DNA of 34,230 nt from Clostridia bacterium (GCA_017464225.1 JAFUDW010000039.1:1-34230); one strand, 5' to 3'; counted from the first letter of the stretch, positions 25,559 to 33,483 are shown. Numbers and translations are program-made. Notes: generated from the letters alone by a model not told the origin.

Positions 25559-25601
25559 GAAAACAGAAAGGCCCCTGCCCTGCAAGCGCGGGACAGGGGC
25601 C
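25559..25601 (-). terminator. Partial terminator between sugar-binding protein and permeases
   Basis: On the minus strand the stem GGCCCCTG/CAGGGGCC (25594-25601 with 25570-25577) is followed by TTTCTGTTTTC. It begins about 10 bp after the binding-protein stop. It is a plausible attenuator that lets only part of transcription continue into the permease and GH65 genes. Confidence 0.7.
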
Positions 25602-25610
25602 GATATGCGA

Positions 25611-26903
25611 TCAGTCCAGACGGGTCTCTTCGGCAGCGATGGTCAGCTCCTGGCAGAACTGCTCGGCGGTCATGTTGCCGCTGATCAGGTTGGGCAGCAG
25701 GGTGCCGAACTCGGTGTCGCCCACGGAGGAGGGCACGCAGTCGCCGAAGCTGGGGCAGATGATGGTGTCGGCGTTCACAGCGTTGACATACTCATACATC
25801 AGGGGGTTGGCAGCCGCGGAGGCTTCATACTCGGCGGAAACAGCCAGGTTGGGAGCCACGCCGCCCTCGGCCAGCATATAGGCTTCCAGCTCGGCGGGAG
25901 TCATCATGAAGGCGATGAAGGCCTTGGCAACTTCCTGCTCTTCAGCGGAAGCGGTGGCGGGGATCCACCAGCCGAAGCCGTCGGTATTGGCCAGCGCCAC
26001 GTTGCCGGGCAGCACGGCGCCGCGCACGGTGGAGCCGTCAAAGCCGTTGGACCACTTGCCGCCGTCCTCGGCGAAATCGCCCACCATCCAGGAGCCGTTG
26101 GCGATCACGGCAGCCTGCTTGCTCATGAAGGCGTTGGCGGCGTCGGCGTACACGGCGCCGATGGTGTTGGAGGAGGCGTAGTTCTGCAGGATATTCTGCA
26201 GCTTGGCCACGGCGTTCACGATGCAGGGCTGGTTGAAATCATAGATCTTATCCACGGTGTGGGTGCTGAGCAGCTCGGCGCCGCCCTCCTCGGCAGCGAT
26301 CAGGCTGGCGAACACCAGCACGGTCGTCCAGGCGTTTTCGCCGGTCATCATGGCGATCTTGTTGTCGCCCAGCACGGCCAGGAACTCGTCCCAGCTCATG
26401 TCAGCGGGGGTCTTGTCGCCCAGATCCAGCATTTCGCCGTTGTAGTACATACCCATGGGGCGCACGACGGGCAGCGCCACGGAGAAGAGCTGGCCGTCGG
26501 CGGTGGTGTTGTAGGCCACGTTGGTATCGATCAGCAGGGCGGCCAGATCGGGATTCTCATCCACGAAGGAGGTCAGATCCAGGAACAGGTGATTGGGCAT
26601 CACCACGTTCTTGATCCATTCGGTTTCGCCGCCTTCGATCAGGGCGGGCAGCTTGTTCTGCTGTCCCAGCTGCTTGATCTTTTCGGCGTACATATCCTGG
26701 GTCAGCTCTTCAATTTCAATGTGGTATTTGCCCTCGTACAGGGTATTGAAGCGCTCCACCTGGGGCAGGAAGAAGATAGCGCCTACGTTTTCGCCGGTCT
26801 TGTAGTGGGGAACGGTGATGGAGATGACGCCGTCCGCATGGGCGAAGGACATCATGCCCAGCAGCATCATCGCGGCCAGGGCCAGGGCCAGAAGCTTTTT
26901 CAT
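25611..26903 (-). CDS. Family 1 sugar-binding protein of CUT1 transporter
   Basis: Ligand-binding subunit of the sugar importer; 430 residues from the ATG at 26903. An upstream ATG (26930) lies before the AAAGGAGG site and is rejected. The signal peptide MKKLLALALAAMMLLGMM ends near SFAHA-DG and again has no lipobox cysteine. The mature protein has SBP_bac_1 features: YHIEIEELTQDMYAEKIKQL, a WDEFLAVL segment, FMSKQAAVIANGSWMVGDF and an ALANTDGFGWWIPATASAEEQ stretch split by the hinge. It probably binds an alpha-glucobiose, judged from the GH65 gene in the same operon. Cotranscribed with lacI (61-bp gap, no promoter seen in it). Confidence 0.9.
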   Translation of the reverse strand: MKKLLALALAAMMLLGMMSFAHADGVISITVPHYKTGENVGAIFFLPQVERFNTLYEGKYHIEIEELTQDMYAEKIKQLGQQNKLPALIEGGETEWIKNVVMPNHLFLDLTSFVDENPDLAALLIDTNVAYNTTADGQLFSVALPVVRPMGMYYNGEMLDLGDKTPADMSWDEFLAVLGDNKIAMMTGENAWTTVLVFASLIAAEEGGAELLSTHTVDKIYDFNQPCIVNAVAKLQNILQNYASSNTIGAVYADAANAFMSKQAAVIANGSWMVGDFAEDGGKWSNGFDGSTVRGAVLPGNVALANTDGFGWWIPATASAEEQEVAKAFIAFMMTPAELEAYMLAEGGVAPNLAVSAEYEASAAANPLMYEYVNAVNADTIICPSFGDCVPSSVGDTEFGTLLPNLISGNMTAEQFCQELTIAAEETRLD

Positions 26904-26964
26904 GGTGAGTTTCCTCCTTTTTATTTTCAAAGACGCGCGCTCGGCGCATCCCTGATATCAGCCG

Positions 26965-27969
26965 TTATTTTACGCTGCCGCGCATCAGCAGCGCGTGGGA
27001 TACGATGCGATGGCCGCCGTGGCCTTTGTCCAGCATCAGATCGTGCACCATGCTGGCGGCCTCGTAGCCCAGGGCCCGCATATCCTGGGCCACGGTGGAC
27101 AGCGGCGGCGACGTGAGCGTGGTAAAGGGCATGCCATCAAACCCCATCACCGATACGCTGCGCGGGATTTCTATGCCGCGCTCCCGAAGGGCCTGCATGA
27201 CGCCCAGCGCCATGATATCGCTGAAGCAGAACACGGCGTCGGGCGCCGCGTGGCTGTCCAGCCATTCGCCGCAGCGCTGCCGGGCCTTTTCCTCCCGGAA
27301 ATCGGCGTACAGGATCTGCTCTTCTCCCAGGATGCGGCCCGCGGCCCGGAAGGCGCGCTCCACGCCGATCATACGCTCCTCGTTCACGGCGGCGTTGCGG
27401 CTGCCCGCCACGATCAAAAGCCGCTCCATGCCCCGGTCAAACAGGCCGGTCACGGCGTCCTCGGCGGCTTGGCGGTTATCGATGGATACCCAGCCCACCC
27501 GCTCGCCCTCGATGGGCAGATCCACGCCCACCACCGGGATATCGGAGCCCACCAGCTCCACAAAATAGGGATCATCGGTCTTCACGCCGGTGACGATGGC
27601 CCCCGATATGGAATGCAGCTTGCAGAAATCGATGAAGCTGGTCTGCTCCTGCCGGGCGGAATTGGTGGTATGGATGGAAAGCTCCAGCCCGTGATCCATG
27701 GCGTAAGCCATGATGCCCTTGATCTCCAGGTACAGCATGGCGTCCCGATCGTCGCCGCCCAGCAGCTCGGAAGCGATGATGCAAATGTTGGGCGGCCGCT
27801 TGGCCGACAGGCTGCGGGCGTTTACATTGGGGGTATAGCCCAGCTCCCGGGCGGCGGTAAAAATGCGTTCTTTGGTGGACGGCAGCACGTCCGGATAATT
27901 ATTGAAGGCGCGGGATACCGTTCCGATGGCCACGCCTGCCCGCTGCGCCACATCCCTGATGGATGCCAT
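26965..27969 (-). CDS. LacI-family transcriptional repressor
   Basis: The 334-residue protein has an N-terminal LacI helix-turn-helix (IRDVAQRAGVAIGTVSRAFN, residues 4-23), the hinge helix segment NVNARSLSAKRP and a periplasmic-binding-like ligand domain (about 60-330). The frame extends to 28017, but the ATG at 27969 has a GAGGAGAGAGG site just upstream and is the standard family start. First gene of the operon with binding protein, permeases and GH65, so the inducer is probably the imported disaccharide or a product. A perfect palindrome sits between its promoter and start codon, indicating autorepression. Confidence 0.93.
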   Translation of the reverse strand: MASIRDVAQRAGVAIGTVSRAFNNYPDVLPSTKERIFTAARELGYTPNVNARSLSAKRPPNICIIASELLGGDDRDAMLYLEIKGIMAYAMDHGLELSIHTTNSARQEQTSFIDFCKLHSISGAIVTGVKTDDPYFVELVGSDIPVVGVDLPIEGERVGWVSIDNRQAAEDAVTGLFDRGMERLLIVAGSRNAAVNEERMIGVERAFRAAGRILGEEQILYADFREEKARQRCGEWLDSHAAPDAVFCFSDIMALGVMQALRERGIEIPRSVSVMGFDGMPFTTLTSPPLSTVAQDMRALGYEAASMVHDLMLDKGHGGHRIVSHALLMRGSVK

Positions 27970-28016
27970 GCCTCTCTCCTCGCTTGCCTGTGGCGTTTCA
28001 TGTCTAATTTGGTTCA

Positions 28017-28030
28017 CAAAAACGTTTTTG
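28017..28030. promoter_or_regulatory. LacI-type operator
   Basis: CAAAAACGTTTTTG is a perfect 14-bp palindrome with the central CG typical of LacI/GalR operators. It lies about 8-21 bp after the predicted transcription start, where bound repressor would block RNA polymerase. Binding by the adjacent LacI protein is inferred. Confidence 0.7.
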
Positions 28031-28045
28031 CGTTATTTCAAGGCT

Positions 28046-28074
28046 ATTGTAACATCTTTGCGCCTGTTTGTAAA
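28046..28074 (-). promoter_or_regulatory. Sigma-A promoter of the lacI-sugar transporter-GH65 operon
   Basis: The minus strand reads TTTACA, 17 nt, TACAAT. It is the only clear promoter found for the five-gene operon. The operator at 28017-28030 follows directly. Confidence 0.75.
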
Positions 28075-28125
28075 TAGGCATATTTCATTTTTTTTCATTT
28101 TTTGCATGGGCAATCATTCCACATC

Positions 28126-28163
28126 AAAAAACGCCCGTCGGAGGCGCATTCCTCCAATGGGCG
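28126..28163 (-). terminator. Rho-independent terminator
   Basis: On the minus strand, CGCCC plus a GGAGG/CCTCC stem (hairpin 28132-28163, one mismatch) is followed by TTTTTT (28126-28131). It ends transcription coming from the corrinoid-like gene pair (28376-29580) before the lacI promoter. Confidence 0.8.
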
Positions 28164-28210
28164 ATCTTCCGCGGCCGGAACGGTGCGGAAGTGTTATATC
28201 ACGCAGTCCT

Positions 28211-28371
28211 GAACCCTGATGAAAAGGATACCCCTAAGGACAGAAATTTGATGGGAGGGGAACGCTAAGGGGCTTTCAGCGTAGAGCGGGCCGGCAGGCC
28301 CCGGCTGCGGAAGCCCTTATCGTATTCCCGATCAACTTCTATTATCAGGCGTACATCTTTCATCAGGGTTC
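28211..28371. repeat. 161-bp palindromic intergenic element
   Basis: Perfect 14-bp ends: GAACCCTGATGAAA (28211-28224) and TTTCATCAGGGTTC (28358-28371). Inside, TTGAT plus GGGA pairs with TCCC plus ATCAA (about 28248-28335, one bulge), and a GC-rich arm contains AAGGGGCTTTC/GAAGCCCTT-like and GGGCC/GGCCC stems. CAGTC stands on both sides (28204-28208, 28377-28381), a possible 5-bp target duplication. No frame inside. It follows the stop codon of the minus-strand gene by 4 bp. No second copy was seen in this window. Confidence 0.6.
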
Positions 28372-28375
28372 GGTT

Positions 28376-28993
28376 TCAGTCACTTTTGACCGCGGCGTCC
28401 CGGTAAGGGCAGTCGGTCTGCCCGCAGCGGGCGCAGTCGTGCAGCAAGCGCTGACCGCAGGGCTCGGCGGTCAGCGTCAGGCAGTACATCATGGACTTGG
28501 CGGGGTACAGCGCGCCGCGCCGGGATACCCGGGCGAAGGGCAGCGCTTCTTTCAGGGGCGAAAAGCGCCGCCGCTGCTCGGCGGGCGACAGATCCACCCG
28601 GGGTTCCAGCCGCGTCGCGATGAACAGCCCCTCAGCCGCCAGGAGCTCCTGCAGCAGGGGCGACAGCTGCCTGTCCATCTGGAACAGCGTTTGATCGCAC
28701 AGCGTGTTCATCAAGCTTCCCAGCACGTAACGCTCCCGGCGGAACAGGTCCGCCGCGCGGCGCTCGGCCCCGGGCCCCAGGGTGATAAACACGCTCATGG
28801 CCGCCGCGTCCTCCCGCAGGATCGCGGCCTGCGGCGCCGCCGTCTTCCGGAGCAGCTCCGTCGCGGCCTGCCATTCAGCCTCAAATACGTCCCGGCAGGG
28901 CAGTCCCTCGCCGCAGGCCAGCCAGGCGAAGGCTTCCTCCCGATCGGGAAGCAAATCAAAGCGGTCCGCGCCGAATACCGTCAGCTTCTCCAT
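28376..28993 (-). CDS. MetH-reactivation-domain-like protein with C-terminal Cys cluster
   Basis: 205 residues. Its middle and end resemble stand-alone proteins related to the S-adenosylmethionine-binding reactivation domain of B12-dependent methionine synthase. An EPRVDLSPAEQRRRFSPL segment corresponds to their SPGYGDWPLxxQ region, followed by YPAKSMMYCLTLT and a C-terminal CARCGQTDCPYR cysteine group that could bind a metal or cluster. The exact chemistry is unknown. The ATG at 28993 overlaps the upstream gene by 13 bp (an ATG at 29008 has no ribosome site). Cotranscribed with the corrinoid-like gene from 29644-29672. Assignment is by motif memory and moderate. Confidence 0.6.
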   Translation of the reverse strand: MEKLTVFGADRFDLLPDREEAFAWLACGEGLPCRDVFEAEWQAATELLRKTAAPQAAILREDAAAMSVFITLGPGAERRAADLFRRERYVLGSLMNTLCDQTLFQMDRQLSPLLQELLAAEGLFIATRLEPRVDLSPAEQRRRFSPLKEALPFARVSRRGALYPAKSMMYCLTLTAEPCGQRLLHDCARCGQTDCPYRDAAVKSD

Positions 28994-29580
28994 GCGTTTT
29001 CCATCCATTGCGCCGCCGCGGCGGCCCTGTGATCATAAAAATCAACGTCCTGCGCGGCGCCCTCCAGCCGCGCGCCGCAGATGACCAGCCGGAAGCTGTC
29101 CCGCATGCCGCGCTGCCGCGCCGCCGCGGCCAGGCTTTCTATATCGGCCAGATCGTCCGGCGAAAAGAGCACGCAAACGGCGAAGCGAAGCCCGTGCTCC
29201 CGGATGGCCAAAAGATACTCGTCGGCGGAAGCATCCTCCCCCAGCGCCAGCGCGGGGATCCCCCAAGCGCGCAGCAGCATCAGCATAAACTGCTGCCCGG
29301 TGGCGCTGCCCGCCGCGCCGCCGCAGCAGGCGATGGGCGGAGCATCCTCATAGAAAGCGCAGGCCGCCTGGGCCGCCGCCGTCAGCTGGCAAAAGGGCGT
29401 CCGCCCTGCCAGATAGCCTGCCGTAAGCTCCCTCAACAGCTCGTTTTTCCATTGGATCAGCGCTTGAAAGGGCGCCGATCCGGCAAGCGCTTCCGCCGCG
29501 CCGCGATCCCCGCGCAGCAGGGCGTCCCGCAGGTGCTCCCGCGCCGAGATCCCGGCGGGAGAGGCGTTTGGCTCACTCAT
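28981..29580 (-). CDS. Degenerate corrinoid-protein-like (B12-binding fold) protein
   Basis: 199 residues from the ATG at 29580; an ATG at 29589 is possible, and the longer frame to 29820 runs through the promoter. The layout follows methyltransferase corrinoid proteins. A helical N-terminal cap (LRDALLRGDRGAAEALAG) leads to LTAGYLAGRTPFCQLTAAAQAA. A Rossmann-like half follows with GQQFMLMLLRAWGIPALALG, FAVCVLFSPDDL, GMRDSFRLVICGARL and a DFYDHRAAAA end. The DxHxxG block that supplies the lower cobalt ligand is replaced by GGAAGSATG, so cobalamin, if bound, would be bound differently. It may be a sensor, chaperone or inactive paralogue. Divergent from eutA. Confidence 0.6.
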   Translation of the reverse strand: MSEPNASPAGISAREHLRDALLRGDRGAAEALAGSAPFQALIQWKNELLRELTAGYLAGRTPFCQLTAAAQAACAFYEDAPPIACCGGAAGSATGQQFMLMLLRAWGIPALALGEDASADEYLLAIREHGLRFAVCVLFSPDDLADIESLAAAARQRGMRDSFRLVICGARLEGAAQDVDFYDHRAAAAAQWMENAWRS

Positions 29581-29643
29581 TTTTCCCATCCGTCCGTATA
29601 TTTTTTCAGCAGTCTGTTCCGCTTGAAGCTTCCCGTTGGGCCT

Positions 29644-29672
29644 ATTATATAAAAGCCCATGGCCTTTGTCAA
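29644..29672 (-). promoter_or_regulatory. Consensus sigma-A promoter of the corrinoid-like pair
   Basis: The minus strand reads TTGACA, 17 nt, TATAAT: both boxes are perfect. It also shows that the coding start must lie at 29580 or 29589 and not further upstream. Confidence 0.85.
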
Positions 29673-29673
29673 G

Positions 29674-29691
29674 GAAGGGCGGCCGCCTTTC
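29674..29691. promoter_or_regulatory. Palindrome between divergent promoters (candidate shared operator)
   Basis: GAAGGGCGGCCGCCTTTC is an 18-bp palindrome with a single mismatched pair. It lies in the 31-bp space between the two outward-facing -35 boxes (29667-29672 and 29704-29709), so one bound protein could control both transcripts. Function is inferred. Confidence 0.45.
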
Positions 29692-29703
29692 ATGCTTTTC
29701 AGA

Positions 29704-29732
29704 TTGACAAAGAGCACCAACTATGATATATA
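29704..29732 (+). promoter_or_regulatory. Sigma-A promoter of the eut operon
   Basis: TTGACA, 17 nt, TATATA, with the predicted start near 29739 and a leader of about 84 nt. An imperfect palindrome, CTATGAT/ATCGTAG (29721-29742), covers the -10 box and start site and may be an operator. No B12 riboswitch-sized leader is present. Confidence 0.7.
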
Positions 29733-29822
29733 TAAATCGTAGAAATTTGCGAAATATGTTGTTTTTTTCCGGATGCCATCTCATCATCATCGGCACGCAG
29801 GCCGCGGGAAAGGAGCCCATCG

Positions 29823-31241
29823 ATGCGGGAGGAGCAGCTGCTCAGCGTAGGCATTGATATTGGCACGTCCACTACCCAATGCGTGTTCAGCCTGCTCACG
29901 CTCAGCAACACCGCTTCGGCCTTTTCTGTGCCGCGCATCCGCATCACAGATAAAAAGATCTTGTACCGCGCGCCTACGGCGCTCACGCCGCTGCTCTCCG
30001 CCGATACCATCGATGCTCCCGCGCTGGAAGCCATTGTCCGCCGGGCCTATGAGGCTGCCGGGATCTCGCCCGCTGATATCCGGCTGGGCGCCGTGATCAT
30101 CACCGGTGAAACGGCCCGCAAGGCCAACGCCCGGGCCGTCACCCAAGCGCTTTCTCAGCTGGCGGGCGGCTTCGTGGTGGCCACCGCCGGGCCCTCGCTG
30201 GAGAGCATTTTGGCCGGGCGCGGCTCGGGCGCCGCGGAAACCTCGGCCCGCCGGGGCCGCAGGGTGCTCAACCTGGATATCGGCGGCGGCACCACCAATA
30301 TGGCGCTGTTTTCGGGCGGCGATCCCGTGGCCGACGGCTGCCTGGATCTGGGCGGTCGTCTGCTGCGCTTTCGGGAGGACGGGCGCACCGTGCTCTCCTT
30401 TACGCCAGCCATGGAAAAGATCGCCCGGGACACGGGGATCATGCTCCGGGAGGGCCAGGCGCTGTCGGACGCCGACCAGAACAGGCTGGCCGAGCGCATG
30501 GCCCAGGTACTGGAGGAGGCCGCATGCCTTCGGCCGCGCACGGCGCTCTACCGCTCGCTGGTGGTGGAGCATGGGCTCCCCGAGACCTTGGACGCCGAGC
30601 TGTTCACTTTTTCCGGAGGCGTGGCTGACTGCGTGTACGGCCTGACCGATGGGAGCGCCGATTTTCACGATCTGGGCGAAAAGCTGGGCCGGGCCGTGGC
30701 CCGTTCCCGCTTTTTTGAGCAGGGGCGCGTGCTCCGCCCGGCGGAAACCAGCCATGCCACAGTGATCGGCGCGGGCGCGTACAGCGTGGCCGTATCCGGG
30801 AGCACCATCCAGTTTAAAAACGTGCGCCTGCCCATGGCCTCGCTGCCGGTGGCCAACGTGCCCTTTGCCGCGGAGAGCGATATACCCGGGCTGGCCGAAG
30901 CCATTGAAAACCAGTACCGTATTTTCGACGGGGAATGCGCCATCTACATGCGCGGCATCCCCTCGCCCTCCTGGCGTGCGGTTTCGGACGCCGCCGGGGA
31001 GATCGCCCGGGCCATGCTCCCCCACGAGCCCAAGGTGATCATCCTGCGGGAGGATATGGCCAAGGCGCTGGGTCAGGCGTTGGCCCGCCTGTGGCCGGAG
31101 GGCACGCCGTTTTTGTGCCTGGACGGCATCGAGCTGATGTACGGGGATACCGTGGATATCGGCGAGCCGCTCAGCGGGGGACGGGTTGTGCCCGTGATCG
31201 TTAAAACATTCGCGTTTTCGCAGGACGCAGGGAGGGAATAG
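29823..31241 (+). CDS. eutA: EutA, reactivating factor of ethanolamine ammonia-lyase
   Basis: ATP-dependent chaperone that exchanges damaged cobalamin in EutBC. The 472-residue protein shows the actin/hsp70-like ATPase layout: VGIDIGTSTTQCVF at the N-terminus (phosphate 1), IITGETARKANA, LNLDIGGGTTNMALF (phosphate 2) and FSGGVADCVYG in the C-terminal half. AAAGGAG precedes the ATG by about 7 nt. First gene of the eut cluster, one base before the eutB start. Length and motifs are normal. Confidence 0.93.
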   Translation: MREEQLLSVGIDIGTSTTQCVFSLLTLSNTASAFSVPRIRITDKKILYRAPTALTPLLSADTIDAPALEAIVRRAYEAAGISPADIRLGAVIITGETARKANARAVTQALSQLAGGFVVATAGPSLESILAGRGSGAAETSARRGRRVLNLDIGGGTTNMALFSGGDPVADGCLDLGGRLLRFREDGRTVLSFTPAMEKIARDTGIMLREGQALSDADQNRLAERMAQVLEEAACLRPRTALYRSLVVEHGLPETLDAELFTFSGGVADCVYGLTDGSADFHDLGEKLGRAVARSRFFEQGRVLRPAETSHATVIGAGAYSVAVSGSTIQFKNVRLPMASLPVANVPFAAESDIPGLAEAIENQYRIFDGECAIYMRGIPSPSWRAVSDAAGEIARAMLPHEPKVIILREDMAKALGQALARLWPEGTPFLCLDGIELMYGDTVDIGEPLSGGRVVPVIVKTFAFSQDAGRE

Positions 31242-31242
31242 C

Positions 31243-32598
31243 ATGCGGCTCAGCGTTACATTGGGCGGCCATACCTACACGTTCCGGGACGTCCGGGAGG
31301 TGATGGGCAAAGCCAACGACGAAAAGTCCGGCGACAGGCTGGCCGGGGTCGCGGCTGAAACGCCTCAGGAGCGCGTGGCCGCCCGGGTGGTGCTCAGCAA
31401 TCTGACGGTCAAGGATATCTGCGAGCATCCCGCCGTGCCCTATGAAAAGGACGAGGTCACCCGCCTGATCCTGGACGATCTGAACACGCGCATCTATGCT
31501 CGCTATCAGGATATGACCATCGGCGCGCTGCGGGAGCACATCCTGGCCGCCGCGCCAGAGGAGCTGGCTGTGCTCCGCCGGGGACTGTCCAGCGAGGTCA
31601 TCGCCGCCGTATGCAAGCTGATGAGCAACCTGGATCTGATCTACGCCGCAAAAAAAATGCGCGTGACCGCCACCTGCGTCACCACCATCGGCGAGGAGGG
31701 CACGCTGTCCGCCCGCCTGCAGCCCAATCACCCCACCGACGATGTGGAGGGCATCACGGCCTCCACCCTGGAGGGGCTGACCTTCGGCGTGGGCGACGCG
31801 GTGATCGGCCTGAACCCGGTGGACGCCTCCACAGAGAGCGTCAAGGCCATATTGAACCGCTTTGCCGAGCTTAAAAGCAAGTATGAGATCCCCACCCAGA
31901 TCTGCGTGCTGGCCCACGTGACCACCGGCATGGAGGCCGTGCGCCAGGGAACGCCCTGCGATCTGATCTTCCAGAGCATCGCGGGCTCCGAAAAGGGCAA
32001 CGCTGCCTTTGGCATCAGCAACGCCATGATCGCCGAAGCCAAGGATCTGATGGCCCACGAGGGGGTCAGCCATGGTCCTAACCAGCTGTACTTTGAAACC
32101 GGCCAGGGCAGCGAGCTTTCCAGCGACGCCCATAACGGCTGGGATCAGGTGACCATGGAGGCCCGCTGCTACGGCTTCGCCCGCCATTTTGATCCCTTTC
32201 TGGTCAACACCGTGGTGGGGTTCATCGGCCCGGAATACCTCTACGACAACCGTCAGTTCATCCGCGCCGGCCTGGAGGATCACTTTATGGGCAAGCTCCA
32301 CGGCCTGCCCATGGGCTGCGACTGCTGCTATACCAACCACATGCGCGCCGATCAGTACGATAATGAAAACCTGGCCGTGCTCCTGGCGGCGGCGGGCTGC
32401 AACTACTTTATGGGCGTGCCCCACGGGGACGACGTGATGCTCAATTACCAGTCCACCGGCTACCACGATATCGCCGCCATCCGCGAGGCCATGGGCCTGC
32501 GGCCCATTCCGGCCTTTGAAAAATGGCTGGAAAAATGGGGATTCTGGCGGGATGGCCGCCTGGGCCCCAACGCCGGGGACGCCTCGGTGTTCCTGTAA
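31243..32598 (+). CDS. eutB: Ethanolamine ammonia-lyase large (catalytic) subunit EutB
   Basis: Adenosylcobalamin-dependent enzyme that turns ethanolamine into acetaldehyde and ammonia, normally inside a microcompartment. 451 residues, a full TIM-barrel subunit. Recognisable segments are the N-terminal LGGHTYTFRDVREVMGKANDEKSGD, then LQPNHPTDDVEGI, a GLNPVDAS stretch, YFETGQGSELSSDAHNG and LPMGCDCCYTNHM near the active site. GGAGGG lies 6-7 nt before the ATG. Between eutA and eutC in one operon. No odd feature. Confidence 0.96.
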   Translation: MRLSVTLGGHTYTFRDVREVMGKANDEKSGDRLAGVAAETPQERVAARVVLSNLTVKDICEHPAVPYEKDEVTRLILDDLNTRIYARYQDMTIGALREHILAAAPEELAVLRRGLSSEVIAAVCKLMSNLDLIYAAKKMRVTATCVTTIGEEGTLSARLQPNHPTDDVEGITASTLEGLTFGVGDAVIGLNPVDASTESVKAILNRFAELKSKYEIPTQICVLAHVTTGMEAVRQGTPCDLIFQSIAGSEKGNAAFGISNAMIAEAKDLMAHEGVSHGPNQLYFETGQGSELSSDAHNGWDQVTMEARCYGFARHFDPFLVNTVVGFIGPEYLYDNRQFIRAGLEDHFMGKLHGLPMGCDCCYTNHMRADQYDNENLAVLLAAAGCNYFMGVPHGDDVMLNYQSTGYHDIAAIREAMGLRPIPAFEKWLEKWGFWRDGRLGPNAGDASVFL

Positions 32599-32622
32599 GC
32601 CGCACAACAGGGAGGAATGCGT

Positions 32623-33483
32623 ATGACCGAACAGGAGATCAGGGCGGTGGTGGAGCAGGTGCTCAGCCGCCTCAGGCAGGATGCTCCCGCCGGGGAAGCG
32701 GCGCCGTCCCCCGGAGCGGGGGAGCCGCTGCCCGATATATCGGCCGTCGATCTCAGGCGGCAATACCTGGTGGAACACCCCCATGACCAGGCCGCCTTCC
32801 TGGCCATGAAGGAGCGCACCCCGGCCCGCATCGGTACCGGGCGCGCGGGAGCACGCTATCGCACAGAAACCATGCTCCGCTTCCAGGCCGACCATGCCGC
32901 CGCCCAGGACGCCGTGTTTTCCGACGTACCCGAGAGTTTTTTGAAAGAAATGAACCTGCCGGTGTTCCAGACCACCTGCGAAAGCCGGGAGGAATTCCTC
33001 ACCAGGCCGGACAAGGGCCGCGTGTTTGATAGCGAGACATTGCGGAAGATCGCCGCCTCCGTGCCCGCGGGCACCCAGGTGGTGCTCTACCTGGCGGACG
33101 GCCTTTCCTCCAGCGCCGTGCAGGCCAACGCCGCCAACATCCTGCCGGTGATCCATGACGGCCTGCAGGCCGCCGGGCTTCGGGTGTCCGATCCCTTTTT
33201 CGTGCGCTTTGGCCGCGTGGCCACCGAGGACCAGATCGGCGCGGCCACCGGAGCCGACGTGGTATGCGTGCTGCTGGGCGAGCGCCCAGGCCTTGTGACT
33301 GCCGAGAGCATGAGCGCTTATATCGCCTATAAGCCCACCGTGGGCATGGCCGAAAGCCGCCGCACGGTGCTGGCCAATATCCACCGGGGCGGCACCCCGG
33401 CTGTGGAGGCAGGGGCGCACATCGTGGATCTGATCCTGCTGATGATGGAAAAGAAAGCCAGCGGCACCGATCTTCCGGTATAA
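32623..33483 (+). CDS. eutC: Ethanolamine ammonia-lyase small subunit EutC
   Basis: Light chain that completes the cobalamin site. 286 residues. An N-terminal helix and a linker of Pro/Ala/Gly (about 20-40; such N-termini can direct cargo into the shell) precede the conserved region TPARIGTGRAGARYRTETML, then FQADHAAAQDAVFSDVP, VLYLADGLSSSAVQANA and ERPGLVTAESMSAYIAY. The ATG at 32617 lies too near GGAGG; the ATG at 32623 has 7 nt spacing and is chosen. Directly follows eutB. Confidence 0.95.
   Translation: MTEQEIRAVVEQVLSRLRQDAPAGEAAPSPGAGEPLPDISAVDLRRQYLVEHPHDQAAFLAMKERTPARIGTGRAGARYRTETMLRFQADHAAAQDAVFSDVPESFLKEMNLPVFQTTCESREEFLTRPDKGRVFDSETLRKIAASVPAGTQVVLYLADGLSSSAVQANAANILPVIHDGLQAAGLRVSDPFFVRFGRVATEDQIGAATGADVVCVLLGERPGLVTAESMSAYIAYKPTVGMAESRRTVLANIHRGGTPAVEAGAHIVDLILLMMEKKASGTDLPV

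Noticed and set aside
29581..29820. N-terminal extension of the corrinoid-like protein to 29820
   Set aside because: The extension would be translated from sequence lying upstream of and across a perfect-consensus promoter, so it is outside the transcript.
29733..29822. B12 riboswitch in the eut leader
   Set aside because: The leader from the predicted start is only about 84 nt, too short, and no B12-box was seen.
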